Shown: positions 8,328 to 16,634, numbered from the stretch's first letter. The stretch: DNA of 42,449 bases from Melioribacteraceae bacterium (GCA_019638015.1 JAHBUP010000002.1:1-42449), one strand, 5' to 3'. The notes: generated by a model not told the origin, from the sequence alone. Numbers and translations: made by a program.

Positions 8328-8515
8328 GTATAACCCGCCGCTCAACACGGACAGCGTTTTTCAGAGTGGCATTTGTGTAATTAAAAGTTTTCGTTTACAA
8401 AATAAAGTTGCTCTTTAATGTAGTTTGTTCTAAGAAATATTTTTATAAATAAAAGTTGTTGCAGTTAATTGGCATTGCTGTTCTGGGCTGCCGGTTAGCG
8501 GCAACGCCGTTATAA
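8328..8515 (+). other. attC site of cassette 3
   Basis: R'' GTATAAC (8328-8334) and R' GTTATAA (8509-8515) bracket 188 bp. TTTTTGTATAAC at the 5' arm is complementary to the start of cassette 3 (GTTATACAAAAA at 6978). Confidence 0.85.
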
Positions 8516-8526
8516 AGCTGGGATAA

Positions 8527-9189
8527 ATGGAAGAAGAAAAAAATAATAATCAAAAAGTTTATGAAAGAATGCGTGACGAATTGATTGAGGGTCAACGTAT
8601 CAACTCTGTAAATTTTGACAAAGCTATACTCTCACTATCAAGTGCTGGTTTAGGTGTTACTGTTTCATTTATCTCAAATCTAATTGATTTATCAAAAGCA
8701 CAATGGTTGATAACACTTTATTTCACTTGGATATTTTTTATCGTTGCAATAATCGCAACAATCATTTCCTTTCTTGTAAGCCAAAGCGGAATTAATAAAC
8801 AGTTTGAATCATTAGAAGCAATCTATTATAGAAGTGAAAATGTTGACAACAAAAAAGTAATATTTATTTCAAAGTTCTTAAAATGGTTGACCCTTATTTC
8901 TGTGATTGCGTTCATTTTAGCAATATTATCATTAGCCACATTTTCAATTTCTAATATTTCAAAAGGAGCAATAAAAATGAGTGACGAAAACAAATCCAAA
9001 ACGACAAATCTTTCTGATGGTGTCCCCGTAAATAATTTACAAAAGATAGTAAATACTACACTTGAAAAAGGATTGCCAATAAATAACTTGCAACCTGTTG
9101 CCAAACCAACGTCTTCGACTACTACAACTACCACAACAACGACGACTACGACAACAAGTTCAACCAATAATTCAAGCGAGAAAAAGTAA
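8527..9189 (+). CDS. Membrane protein with Thr-rich tail (cassette 4)
   Basis: This 220-residue protein has predicted transmembrane helices at about 33-52, 60-84 and 117-140. They follow a charged N-terminal helix containing FDKAILSLSSAGLG, a phrase I associate with small membrane proteins in accessory loci. From residue 151 the protein is hydrophilic. It contains two similar phrases (VPVNNLQK, LPINNLQP) and a run of 13 threonines at 198-210. The Thr run is coded by mixed ACN codons, so it is not a simple codon-slippage artefact. An internal ATG at 8977 has its own AAGGAG at 8963-8968 and could start a soluble 70-residue product in frame. Function is unknown. Confidence 0.65.
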   Translation: MEEEKNNNQKVYERMRDELIEGQRINSVNFDKAILSLSSAGLGVTVSFISNLIDLSKAQWLITLYFTWIFFIVAIIATIISFLVSQSGINKQFESLEAIYYRSENVDNKKVIFISKFLKWLTLISVIAFILAILSLATFSISNISKGAIKMSDENKSKTTNLSDGVPVNNLQKIVNTTLEKGLPINNLQPVAKPTSSTTTTTTTTTTTTTSSTNNSSEKK

Positions 9190-9195
9190 AACGCT

Positions 9196-9385
9196 TTATA
9201 ACAAGCGCCTCAACAGCGACCGCCTCTTCGATGCGGTCGTAGTGAAAAGTTATTGGGTTCAGCTTTTCAAAGTAAGTTGCTCTATAAAGTGTGATTGCAA
9301 TAAAAACTGATTATATAAATAAAGTTGTGCATTTCAAACCGTCATTGTTGTATTGGGCGGCGGGCTAAGCGCAACGCCGTTAGGC
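9196..9385 (+). other. attC site of cassette 4
   Basis: R'' TTATAAC (9196-9202) and R' GTTAGGC (9379-9385) bracket 190 bp. The 5' arm GCTTTATAAC is complementary to the start of cassette 4 (GTTATAAAGC at 8509). Its central part resembles the attC of cassette 6, defining a second attC subfamily. Confidence 0.85.
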
Positions 9386-9406
9386 ATATAATAAAATGGA
9401 GAAAAA

Positions 9407-10753
9407 ATGGAACAAAATATTGATAGTGTTATAATTGGCGAACAAATATGGATGACAAAAACTCTAAATGTTACTCATTTTAGAAATGGAGAAGAAATAA
9501 CAGAATTAAAGAATAAGGATGAATGGATTAATGCAGTATTATTTGCAAAACCTGGGTTTTGCTATTTCGATAATAATTCATCGAATGATATTTTATATAA
9601 TATTTGGGCTTTGCAAGATAAAAGAAATGTTGCGCCAGTAGGATGGCATATACCAACAAATGCTGAGATTGATATATTACTCAAAGAATTAAATAAAGAA
9701 ACAAATCCTCTTCACTTTTTTTCAGATAAATTTAACTTCACAATAGAGCAAGCTCACAATCGTAATTCTAAAGGCGAATTTCAAAAATACGACGGTATTG
9801 CAATATGGGGGTATTCACCTAAAACTAATCAACACGATACTTACCGATTCGGAGAAGAAATCTCAAAAAAATTTAGTATTACCATTGATGCAACAAGATT
9901 TGGAGGTTATAGGGTTCGTTGCATTAAAGGAGAAAATGAACAAGCAAGCATTGATTCACAAATAAACTATGATAATATGTTAGTTGAGGGAATAATATTT
10001 GATGATATTGGAAAAGTAAATGAAGCTATTAATAATGGAGCTGATATAAATACTAAAGATGGAAAAGGTCAAGATGTAATTTTACTTTCTATAGGATTTG
10101 GTCGTTTTGATATTTTTAAGTTTTTAGTGGAAAGTGGACTCGATATTAATAAGAAATATAAATTAGATTCTAATGGAAAAGAAACTACACCTCTGATGTA
10201 TGCTTCATTAGGGGGTAAAATAGAAATAGTCAAGTATTTATTAGCAAATGGTGTTGATATAAATTATGAATATCCTGACGGAACAACTGCATTAATAGCA
10301 ACGATATTTTTAGGCAAAATTGAGATAATGAATTTATTATTATCTGCGGGTGCTTTAATATATGCTAATTCTCCAATGACTGTTAAAGCATTAGAACACG
10401 CTAAGGTAAACAACCCGTCTATTTACACAATAATAAATGAATACATCGGAAATAATGTGCTAATGAAAGTTAATGCAAATCCTACATTATTATTGAAAAC
10501 TCCTTTGAATAAATCGCAATTTGAATGCCCTGTTTGTAAAAAGTCATTTCAATCCGGCGGCGTAATCGTAGCCGATCAAGAATATTTTAAACCAAGTTGT
10601 AATTGTGGTATTTATTATGATTTTTTGAATGGATATTATACGAAAGATGAAGAAATTGCTAATTCACTTAAAGAAGTTGGCTATAAAATTGAGTTTGCAA
10701 AAAAGATGGAAGGAAATCCATATGATAACGACAAGTTTATAATCTATGATTAG
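9407..10753 (+). CDS. FISUMP - ankyrin-repeat - zinc-ribbon protein (cassette 5)
   Basis: This 448-residue protein has three parts. Residues 1-185 form a FISUMP (Fibrobacter succinogenes major paralogous) domain, opening with IGEQIWMTKTLNV and continuing with APVGWHIPTNAEID and GGYRVRCIK. Residues about 190-345 carry about four ankyrin repeats (NEAINNGADINTKDGKGQ, TPLMYASLGGKIEIVKYLL, GTTALIATIFLGKIEIM). Residues about 370-448 include CPVCKKSF and a later CNC, suggesting a zinc ribbon. No signal peptide is visible, although FISUMP domains are usually on exported proteins, so this version is probably cytosolic. A weak SD (TGGAG) precedes the ATG. It is probably a protein-interaction module of unknown purpose. 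Confidence 0.7.
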   Translation: MEQNIDSVIIGEQIWMTKTLNVTHFRNGEEITELKNKDEWINAVLFAKPGFCYFDNNSSNDILYNIWALQDKRNVAPVGWHIPTNAEIDILLKELNKETNPLHFFSDKFNFTIEQAHNRNSKGEFQKYDGIAIWGYSPKTNQHDTYRFGEEISKKFSITIDATRFGGYRVRCIKGENEQASIDSQINYDNMLVEGIIFDDIGKVNEAINNGADINTKDGKGQDVILLSIGFGRFDIFKFLVESGLDINKKYKLDSNGKETTPLMYASLGGKIEIVKYLLANGVDINYEYPDGTTALIATIFLGKIEIMNLLLSAGALIYANSPMTVKALEHAKVNNPSIYTIINEYIGNNVLMKVNANPTLLLKTPLNKSQFECPVCKKSFQSGGVIVADQEYFKPSCNCGIYYDFLNGYYTKDEEIANSLKEVGYKIEFAKKMEGNPYDNDKFIIYD

Positions 10754-10761
10754 TGTATAAT

Positions 10762-10948
10762 GCCTAACACGTTCTTCAAGCCGACCGCTTTAAACGAAGT
10801 GGCATTTGTGTGGTTATTAAGTTGCGATGTAAAAGTTAGTTGCTCTTTGAATGTAGTTAACAAAATGAATTAATAAATAATTATCGGCATTTGTTTTCAA
10901 AGCTGCATTGCTGTTATGGGCGGCGGCTTAAAAACAATGCCGTTAGGC
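10762..10948 (+). other. attC site of cassette 5
   Basis: R'' GCCTAAC (10762-10768) and R' GTTAGGC (10942-10948) bracket 187 bp. ATGCCTAAC matches the complement of the cassette 5 start. It is nearly identical to the attC of cassette 2 from 10771 onward. Confidence 0.88.
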
Positions 10949-10961
10949 ATTTACAAAAAAT

Positions 10962-11628
10962 ATGATAAAAAAAATATTACTTTTCCTTTTACTTTGTGTT
11001 AATATTAATTATTCGCAACAGAAAGAATATTCGCACGATTATATTTTAAAATTTAGCACACTCGATTTGTTAACTGGAATTCAATATGAAAGTTCAACAA
11101 TTCAACTTGGACTTGAAAAAGGTTTATCAGAAGATTTATCAATAAATTCAGAATTAGGATACTCGTTGCATATTGATAGAAAACCAGATATTCTTTCTAT
11201 TAATCTTGATAATTCAAGTGGATTTGCTTTTGAAACTGAAATAAGAAAATATATTGATAAAGAAGAAGCCAATTACTGGGCAATACTTCAGCATAGATTT
11301 TCTATATCGTTATTTAGATGCTAAAAATCATCATTGGGCATATTTAGTTGCTGATGAAGAGATATATAGCTTTATTGAAAAATACTCTGTTTATAGAAAT
11401 GAATGTGCATTACATTTGAAATATGGTTATCAAAATATTTCCATTGCTGGTTTTGTTTCAGATTTTTCAATTGGGATTGGCTGGCGGTATATTTCAAGTA
11501 GAACAATAAGTTCTTATCCATTATCTTTTATCGAAGGCGAATTTCCATATAATAAACCATTTAGTCACGGTAGTCGTAATTTCTTTAGTTTAACAGCAGC
11601 GATTAGAATTGGTTGGTCAATAAAATAA
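10962..11628 (+). pseudogene. Frameshifted exported beta-rich protein, DUF3575-like (cassette 6)
   Basis: The frame from ATG 10962 encodes a signal peptide (MIKKILLFLLLCVNINYSQQ) and an outer-membrane-like beta-rich N-terminal half, then runs out of frame to a stop at 11322-11324. The second half continues in the +1 frame to TAA at 11626-11628. Removing one G from the GGG at 11278-11280 joins them into one protein of about 221 residues reading EANYWQYFSIDFLYRYLD across the join. The signal peptide, alternating strands and aromatic C-terminal part (IRIGWSIK) suit a small outer-membrane beta-barrel of the DUF3575 kind. It is either a genuine inactivation or a sequencing error in a G run. It is the sole gene of cassette 6. 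Confidence 0.7.
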
Positions 11629-11633
11629 AAACT

Positions 11634-11823
11634 GCCTAACAAGTGCTTCAACCCGACAGCTTCTGTCGAATCGGTCGTAGTGAAAAGTAATTGGGTTTAG
11701 TTTTCATAGTTGGTTGCATTATAAAGTGTGATTGCAATACAAAACTGATTTATAAATAAAGTTGTGCATTTCAAACCGTCGTAGTTGTGTGGGGCTGCCG
11801 GGTGAAAAGCCACACCGTTATAT
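11634..11823 (+). other. attC site of cassette 6
   Basis: R'' GCCTAAC (11634-11640) and R' GTTATAT (11817-11823) bracket 190 bp. TGCCTAAC is complementary to the cassette 6 start (GTTAGGCA at 10942). The central part is similar to the attC of cassette 4. Confidence 0.85.
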
Positions 11824-11835
11824 GCCAAACAAAAT

Positions 11836-12579
11836 ATGAATGACATCAATCAAATCGAAGAGTATATTAATCACAAGCTTATTTTCATAAGCATGTTAGT
11901 GGAACGAACGGAAGTTCTAATTGAGAATGATATTGCAGACACTAAAATTTCTTTAGAAGAAATCAAAAAAGAATATAAACCAGATTTCGTTAAGAGTATT
12001 TTTGATAGTGGATATAGGACACCTTTTGATTTTAAAAAACTACAAGAAGAAAAACCTGAAATTGCTCTTGAATTCAGTAAACAATTAAGGCTTTCGCACA
12101 AAGTAAATTGGAAAGAAACTCAAATAGTTGTTGCTGAGAGCAATTATCAACAATTAGTTGTTTCTTCTTTGTTTCTGTTTGTTGTTTCGCATCTTGAAAC
12201 TGGTTTACGGTTGATTTGTGATTATATAAAAAATAAAAATGGATTAGAATTGAGTTGGGCAGATCTAAAAGGTAGCTCACTTGACGTTTATAAAAAATAT
12301 TTATCAAAAGTCGCTCACGTGAGTTACTGTTTTGACAAGTCAATTAGTTGGCCTTGTATGAAGGAATATTATATAATTAGGAATTTTGTTATTCATCGAG
12401 GATGCTTACTTGACGACTCTGATATTTCGAAAAAAGTAATTGAGCTTGTTAAAAAATATACCAATTTGAGTATAAGGAATAATCTAGAGTTGATTATCAA
12501 TAAGGATTTTATTGATGAGGTCATTGATCAATCTGATAAATTTTTCAATGATTTGTTAATTTTAGTAAAAGGCATATAA
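11836..12579 (+). CDS. Helical HEPN-like protein (cassette 7)
   Basis: This 247-residue all-helical protein has no signal peptide or membrane span. Near residues 178-189 it carries YYIIRNFVIHRG, an R-N-x3-H arrangement (Arg182, Asn183, His187) that fits the Rx4-6H motif of HEPN domains, many of which are RNases in toxin-antitoxin or defence systems. The preceding helix (SLFLFVVSHLETGLRLICDYI) matches the first core helix of HEPN folds. Its TAA stop lies inside the attC R'' site (ATATAAC), showing tight packing in the cassette. No partner antitoxin is visible in the cassette. RNase activity is only inferred; it may be a non-catalytic HEPN. Confidence 0.55.
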   Translation: MNDINQIEEYINHKLIFISMLVERTEVLIENDIADTKISLEEIKKEYKPDFVKSIFDSGYRTPFDFKKLQEEKPEIALEFSKQLRLSHKVNWKETQIVVAESNYQQLVVSSLFLFVVSHLETGLRLICDYIKNKNGLELSWADLKGSSLDVYKKYLSKVAHVSYCFDKSISWPCMKEYYIIRNFVIHRGCLLDDSDISKKVIELVKKYTNLSIRNNLELIINKDFIDEVIDQSDKFFNDLLILVKGI

Positions 12580-12762
12580 CCTGCAACTCAAAACCGACTG
12601 CTTTAAACGTTGCGGCATTTTATAGTTTATTAAGTAGGTTATAATAGTAAGTTGCTTTTTGAGTGTAGTGAACAAAACTAAATTTTAAATAATTATTGGC
12701 GTTGGCTTTTCAGTGCAGCATTGTAGTTCTGGGCTGCCGATTATCTGAAACATCGGTTTACT
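12574..12762 (+). other. attC site of cassette 7 (last of the array)
   Basis: R'' ATATAAC (12574-12580) and R' GTTTACT (12756-12762) bracket 189 bp. GGCATATAAC is complementary to the cassette 7 start (GTTATATGCC at 11817). The outer R' departs from the others and nothing attC-like follows, which marks the right end of the array. Confidence 0.8.
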
Positions 12763-12967
12763 TGATAAAAATTTCTTATTAAAATATGTTTAATATAATG
12801 ATAGTTAGGTTAAGAGAATTAATTAAATAAACAATAAAACGAAATTAATAGCGCAGCTGCTGTGTTGTTCTTAATCGAAAACTGGCACTTTTCAAATACA
12901 TAAGAACATGCAAGAGAGTTGTGCCTTTTCTTAACTATAATAACCTATTAAAGAATGAGGTGTTAAA
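12763..12967. other. AT-rich leader between array and TPR gene
   Basis: No gene or attC is visible. An SD-like GAGG (12957-12960) precedes the next ATG. No terminator or clear promoter could be assigned. Confidence 0.4.
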
Positions 12968-14185
12968 ATGAAACTAAATAGAATAAAGATATTTTTTAAC
13001 TTAGTTTTATTATTATTCACCTCAACCTACATGAATAACTATGCCCAAACGGCTGCCCAATTATCTCAAAAAGGGATAGAGAATAAAAATAATAACAAGG
13101 AATTAGCATTAAGTTATTTTGAACAAGCTTTTAAATTAGATCCATCAGAATTCACTTTTTTATTAGAAATTATTAGACAATATCACCACTCCTACCTTAC
13201 AACTGATTCAAATTCAGTCAAAAAACTATCAAAAATGTTTGAAAGTTCACTTAATTCTTTAAATAAGAACAAGCCGTTATTTGATTTGTACTTCGAAGTA
13301 GGCCAATTGTTCTACTTTTACTCGATGTTTGTACCACAGATTTTCAATGACATAAACAATCCAACAAAAGAAGAATTAAAAAAATGGAAAACGGTAAGCG
13401 CGAATTGTGATTCTTATGAAAAATATGGCTACGCGTATTTATTGAATGCTCTAGAAATATGTCCAAAAGATTCTATTTATAATAAGAGCAAAATCTATTA
13501 TTTCTTTGCTCAGCATTATAAAAAACTGTCTCAGTCTGAAGAGAATAAAGCAAAAGTTATTAACTTTTATGAACTAGCATTTGATACTCCCAAACATTTA
13601 AAAAAACCTCCATTTCTAAATAATTATTATGAATTAGCTGATTATCTTTATACTATAGGCGATTTAGAAAAAGCCAAAAAGACTATTGAAATTGCTAGGG
13701 ATTATTTAACAGAATTCAATAAAAGTAAAACCGAAGAAGTAAGTGAAAAAATTAATTATGCGTATGAAATGAATTTAATTATTAAGAATAACCCAAAATG
13801 GAATATAATTGAAAATGAAGAAGGTGAAAACCTGACTACATTGCAAGGATTTGTTTTTTTGTTTCATCCATCTTCTATGCTAGTACATTCAGATGGCTTA
13901 ATTAGAGTTTGGATAAAACAAATAATATTTCCAATTAATAAAAGTAGACAAGAAATTATTAGTGAAATCTTCCCTGAAAAAGAAGAGTATTCAAATTATC
14001 AAGAATCTCGTTGGCTTATAGAACTCAATATCAAAATGCACACATATAATTATATTGAAATAATACATTATAACTTATTGGGTTCTGTTATAAATTCATT
14101 TAATTACAATGATTCCCCCAAAAATATTCCTCCAGATACAAATATTGAATCTATAGCAAATTATTTCGCAAAAAAATACAAGTAA
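12968..14185 (+). CDS. Exported TPR-containing protein
   Basis: This 405-residue protein has an N-terminal signal peptide (about 1-27, hydrophobic core FFNLVLLLFTSTY, cleavage near YAQ). A TPR-like helix pair follows (about 30-62: QKGIENKNNNKELALSYFEQAFKLDPSE), with further helical repeats to about residue 270. The last 130 residues are more beta-rich and unassigned. It probably acts in the periplasm or at the envelope as a scaffold. It follows the final attC and has none of its own, so it is not a recognisable cassette. An SD-like GAGG precedes the ATG. No specific function is claimed. Confidence 0.65.
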   Translation: MKLNRIKIFFNLVLLLFTSTYMNNYAQTAAQLSQKGIENKNNNKELALSYFEQAFKLDPSEFTFLLEIIRQYHHSYLTTDSNSVKKLSKMFESSLNSLNKNKPLFDLYFEVGQLFYFYSMFVPQIFNDINNPTKEELKKWKTVSANCDSYEKYGYAYLLNALEICPKDSIYNKSKIYYFFAQHYKKLSQSEENKAKVINFYELAFDTPKHLKKPPFLNNYYELADYLYTIGDLEKAKKTIEIARDYLTEFNKSKTEEVSEKINYAYEMNLIIKNNPKWNIIENEEGENLTTLQGFVFLFHPSSMLVHSDGLIRVWIKQIIFPINKSRQEIISEIFPEKEEYSNYQESRWLIELNIKMHTYNYIEIIHYNLLGSVINSFNYNDSPKNIPPDTNIESIANYFAKKYK

Positions 14186-14393
14186 TTAGGGTTTGATTAA
14201 ATATGTAATTGTTCGATTGCAATCCTTTTATGGATTTAATAATAAAACTGCATATTATAATGGAAGTTGATTTTACATCCTTTGTAAATTCGATATGCTA
14301 GTAGAATAAAAAATGAACGAATCAATCACTATTGAATTAATAGAAAAGTTTTGAGTAAGAATTTCTGGTAATTAATACTGTAGAGTTTATTTT
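14186..14393. other. Intergenic AT-rich spacer
   Basis: No gene, attC or hairpin of note was seen between the TPR gene and the next small membrane protein. Confidence 0.4.
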
Positions 14394-14630
14394 ATGAATT
14401 ATTCACTTTTTCTTTTAGCTCTCTCATTCAAGGTTCTAGGCTGGCAAATATTTTTAGGAGGAGTTCAATTTGTTGGCAAAAAGTTGTTTAATAATACTGG
14501 GTTAGTAATTGGCTATTTATTTGTATTATTTTTCACACTTAATAAAACATATAATGATTTGTTTACATTTCAAATAATAGTGCAAACACTTGTATTTATT
14601 TCAATCCTCTTTTGGACTAAAAGGAAGTAA
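14394..14630 (+). CDS. Small two-helix membrane protein
   Basis: This 78-residue, strongly hydrophobic protein has predicted membrane helices at about 4-24 and 36-74, the second possibly two short spans, and ends in a basic KRK. The ATG at 14394 lacks a strong SD. It lies 33 bases before another membrane-protein gene, which suggests a shared transcript. No family is recognised. The small size leaves some doubt that it is translated, though the clean hydrophobic pattern and basic tail favour a real protein. Confidence 0.45.
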   Translation: MNYSLFLLALSFKVLGWQIFLGGVQFVGKKLFNNTGLVIGYLFVLFFTLNKTYNDLFTFQIIVQTLVFISILFWTKRK

Positions 14631-14663
14631 TATTTTATCCATGCTATATTTGAGGGAGGAAGC

Positions 14664-15584
14664 GTGAACGAAGTCGATCATTTTAATTTTCCTGGTTCAT
14701 ACTGGTCAAATGACCTTGCAACCTTAGGAGGTTGTTTAGGGATCGCAATGGGTTCAGTCATAGTAGCGTTGACTATTATAATTGTAGTTGTAGTATCAAT
14801 AATTTTATGGCTTCTGGGTTATGGTTATATCTCAAAAATCATATTGCTAATAACATCAGTTATTGGAGTACTCCTCTTCTTTATTATAAATTCAATATTC
14901 AAGGATAAAAAAAAACCCGAAAAAGATGAGCGAGAAAAATATACTTACGTTAAATCAGCATTGGCTACTTATCCAGATTCTAAACCCAAGACCATCCAGT
15001 ACACAGTTACTAATCCAAATTCAAAGTATAATACATTTCTTTATGAACTCGATCCTCATGGGAAGTACAAATCACAAATCATATTGGATGGAAAGATTGG
15101 TATTGATGTATTTAATCATGATAATTTGCATTTAATTGTAAATAAGGTTACTCCAATTGATTTTCTCGATTGGCAAAACAAGTATTGGCTTAATTTGCCA
15201 ATTGATACGGATGCAGTTGAAATTACAATTGAAGGTTTTGCTTATCCCGATACTCCACGAGCTGATTTTTATTATACCGTTTATATGGTATTAGATTATC
15301 AGAACAATAGTGATAGACTTGCAAAATATCCAGAACCAATTTCTAAAATATTTGAAACGGAAGAGAAGTTTGCCCAAAAACCAATTTGGTGGCCATCAGA
15401 AGGAGAATTGATGAAGATTACTATTGATTCTCATCCTTCAAGATTCTACCCTAAATTAACGGAATTTATTAAACCACAAGAATCATCTGACCCTCCTGCA
15501 AAAAGAAGTGCAAAAATTTACATAACTAATGATGAGAGCCAATTGTATTTACTTTTAAACTTTGGGCGATATTGGATTTCATAA
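14664..15584 (+). CDS. Membrane-anchored hypothetical protein (GTG start)
   Basis: This 306-residue protein starts at GTG, supported by a good SD (GAGGGAGG, 14652-14659). Two membrane helices (about 28-50 and 57-78) form a hairpin, followed by a charged linker (KDKKKPEKDEREK) and a roughly 220-residue soluble domain rich in beta-strand and Tyr/Pro. The family is not recognised. It sits just after the small membrane protein, probably in one transcript. It might be an envelope sensor or effector, but no catalytic motif is visible. Confidence 0.6.
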   Translation: MNEVDHFNFPGSYWSNDLATLGGCLGIAMGSVIVALTIIIVVVVSIILWLLGYGYISKIILLITSVIGVLLFFIINSIFKDKKKPEKDEREKYTYVKSALATYPDSKPKTIQYTVTNPNSKYNTFLYELDPHGKYKSQIILDGKIGIDVFNHDNLHLIVNKVTPIDFLDWQNKYWLNLPIDTDAVEITIEGFAYPDTPRADFYYTVYMVLDYQNNSDRLAKYPEPISKIFETEEKFAQKPIWWPSEGELMKITIDSHPSRFYPKLTEFIKPQESSDPPAKRSAKIYITNDESQLYLLLNFGRYWIS

Positions 15585-15743
15585 TACAATCGACTAATTA
15601 AAATCAGCTTTAGACTTTTATGCAAGTAATATATCTTTGCGCTGTTTTACTTTACGAATTGACTTAGCTCAGAATTGAATACCGAATATTATTTAGTACA
15701 TGTTATGTAACTATTAAACAACACTAGAGAGAAATTAGTAATT

Positions 15744-15896
15744 ATGGATAAGAAATTAGGACTAATCGAAATGAACTGTTTTGAGGACTTCTCTCCAGCA
15801 CAAGTACATAAGATTATTTATAACCCATTTGACATTTCTTGTGTTATAAAAATAAATTCACCAAATAATGAGAGTGTTGTTCAAAAAAAGAGATAA
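15744..15896 (+). pseudogene. 50-residue reading frame, possible gene fragment
   Basis: ATG 15744 opens a 50-codon frame ending at TAA 15894-15896, beginning MDKKLGLIEMNCFEDFSPAQ. Composition is protein-like and the start looks like the N-terminus of a longer protein. It stops after 50 residues in a region with no other genes. It could be a truncated gene or a small real one. No strong SD is present. Confidence 0.3.
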
Positions 15897-15971
15897 CAAA
15901 ATGGAGTCTGTAAAATAATTTGTGTAAACGGGTATTTGAGTTAAAGAACATTTTCAAATCTCCCAGATAAA

Positions 15972-15992
15972 GAGCCACTCAATGAGTGGCTC
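15972..15992 (-). terminator. Terminator of the minus-strand phage-like operon
   Basis: GAGCCACTC (15972-15980) and GAGTGGCTC (15984-15992) form a perfect 9-bp stem with a three-base loop. Read on the minus strand it follows the last gene of the operon and is followed by TTTATCT, a modest U-run. Confidence 0.65.
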
Positions 15993-16000
15993 ATCTGTAC

Positions 16001-16153
16001 TCAGTTTTTACAAAACGATTTGTACACCAGATAAGCAGTTAACCCCAGCCATCCAAACATTCCAAGAACATTCACCTTTTTATAACTGATTCCGGTTTTC
16101 TTTGAAATGTACTCCAGTGTATCAACCGTGTGGTCAAAGATTTCTTCCAACAT
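16001..16153 (-). CDS. Small single-span membrane protein
   Basis: The predicted product has 50 residues (MLEEIFDHTVDTLEYISKKT onward) with one membrane helix near the C-terminus (VLGMFGWLGLTAYLVYKSF). The ATG at 16153 is chosen because GGAGG lies six bases upstream; a longer frame would run into radC without an SD. It is the last gene before the terminator. Function is unknown; small one-span proteins at the ends of phage-like operons are often holin-like or regulatory, which is not shown here. Confidence 0.5.
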   Translation of the reverse strand: MLEEIFDHTVDTLEYISKKTGISYKKVNVLGMFGWLGLTAYLVYKSFCKN

Positions 16154-16169
16154 TAAGCCTCCGATACTT

Positions 16170-16634
16170 TTAAATAAGATTTCTCTCCACAAATGACATG
16201 TACTTATCATCTGCGAAGATTAAATGGTCAAAGATGTTGATCTCGATAACTTTACCAACTTCAACCAACTTTTTTGTTATTGCGATATCTTCATTGGATG
16301 GATCCAGATTACCCGATGGATGATTGTGTGCAATAATTATATTTGCACAGTTGGCAACTATTGCGCTTCTAAATACCGCTCTTGGATCAACAACAGCAGA
16401 GTTTAATGTTCCGCTTGAGATGATTTCAAATCCTTGAACTCTGTTAGCACTGCTCAACCAAGCTACAAGAAAAACTTCCCTCGATTCATCTTTCATTATA
16501 GGACTGAATAAATCATAGACATCTAGTGGGGAGGTGATTTTCTTTTTGGGTAATTCAGAATATTCCGGATACTTAATTGATGTGTCTTTGAAAGTCCAGA
16601 ATAAGGTTTTGAACTTTACTTTTTTATCAGCCAT
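16170..16634 (-). CDS. radC: RadC-family JAB/MPN domain protein
   Basis: This 154-residue protein carries the JAMM metalloprotease-like motif. Glu53 is followed by H103-N-H105, Ser113 and Asp116 within AHNHPSGNLDPSNED, which fits HxHx7SxxD. It lacks the helix-hairpin-helix region of chromosomal RadC, as is usual for copies on mobile elements. The exact role of RadC is unsettled despite its name. The ATG at 16634 abuts the stop of the upstream gene (TAAATG), and its SD (GGAGGA) is formed by that gene's last Gly codons. It belongs to the phage-like minus-strand operon. Confidence 0.85.
   Translation of the reverse strand: MADKKVKFKTLFWTFKDTSIKYPEYSELPKKKITSPLDVYDLFSPIMKDESREVFLVAWLSSANRVQGFEIISSGTLNSAVVDPRAVFRSAIVANCANIIIAHNHPSGNLDPSNEDIAITKKLVEVGKVIEINIFDHLIFADDKYMSFVERNLI

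Larger units (their letters stand above)
4062..12756 (+). mobile_element. Integron cassette array lacking an integrase (CALIN), seven cassettes
   Basis: Seven genes or gene pairs, all on the + strand, are each followed by a 187-190 bp imperfect palindrome with integron attC core sites (R'' ending in AAC, R' beginning GTT). In every cassette the first 7-13 bases after the boundary are complementary to the bases around its own R'' site. That is the signature of a circular cassette cut between G and TT. Boundaries (G^TT) fall at 4061/4062, 5080/5081, 6978/6979, 8509/8510, 9379/9380, 10942/10943, 11817/11818 and 12756/12757. No intI-type gene lies in the window; the only tyrosine recombinase is about 28 kb away and looks element-type. 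Confidence 0.88.

Noticed and set aside
9109..9155. Thr-codon run as a sequencing or slippage artefact
   Set aside because: The codons are mixed (ACT, ACA, ACC, ACG) and the frame stays open through to a normal end just before attC.
4898..12762. Regularly spaced repeats considered as a CRISPR array
   Set aside because: The repeats are about 190 bp imperfect palindromes separated by whole genes and match attC organisation; no cas genes are present.
15903..15931. Sequence resembling an IS256-family terminal inverted repeat (GTCTGTAAAATAATTTGTGTAAAC)
   Set aside because: Only one possible end was seen, with no partner inverted repeat and no transposase, so an insertion sequence cannot be supported.
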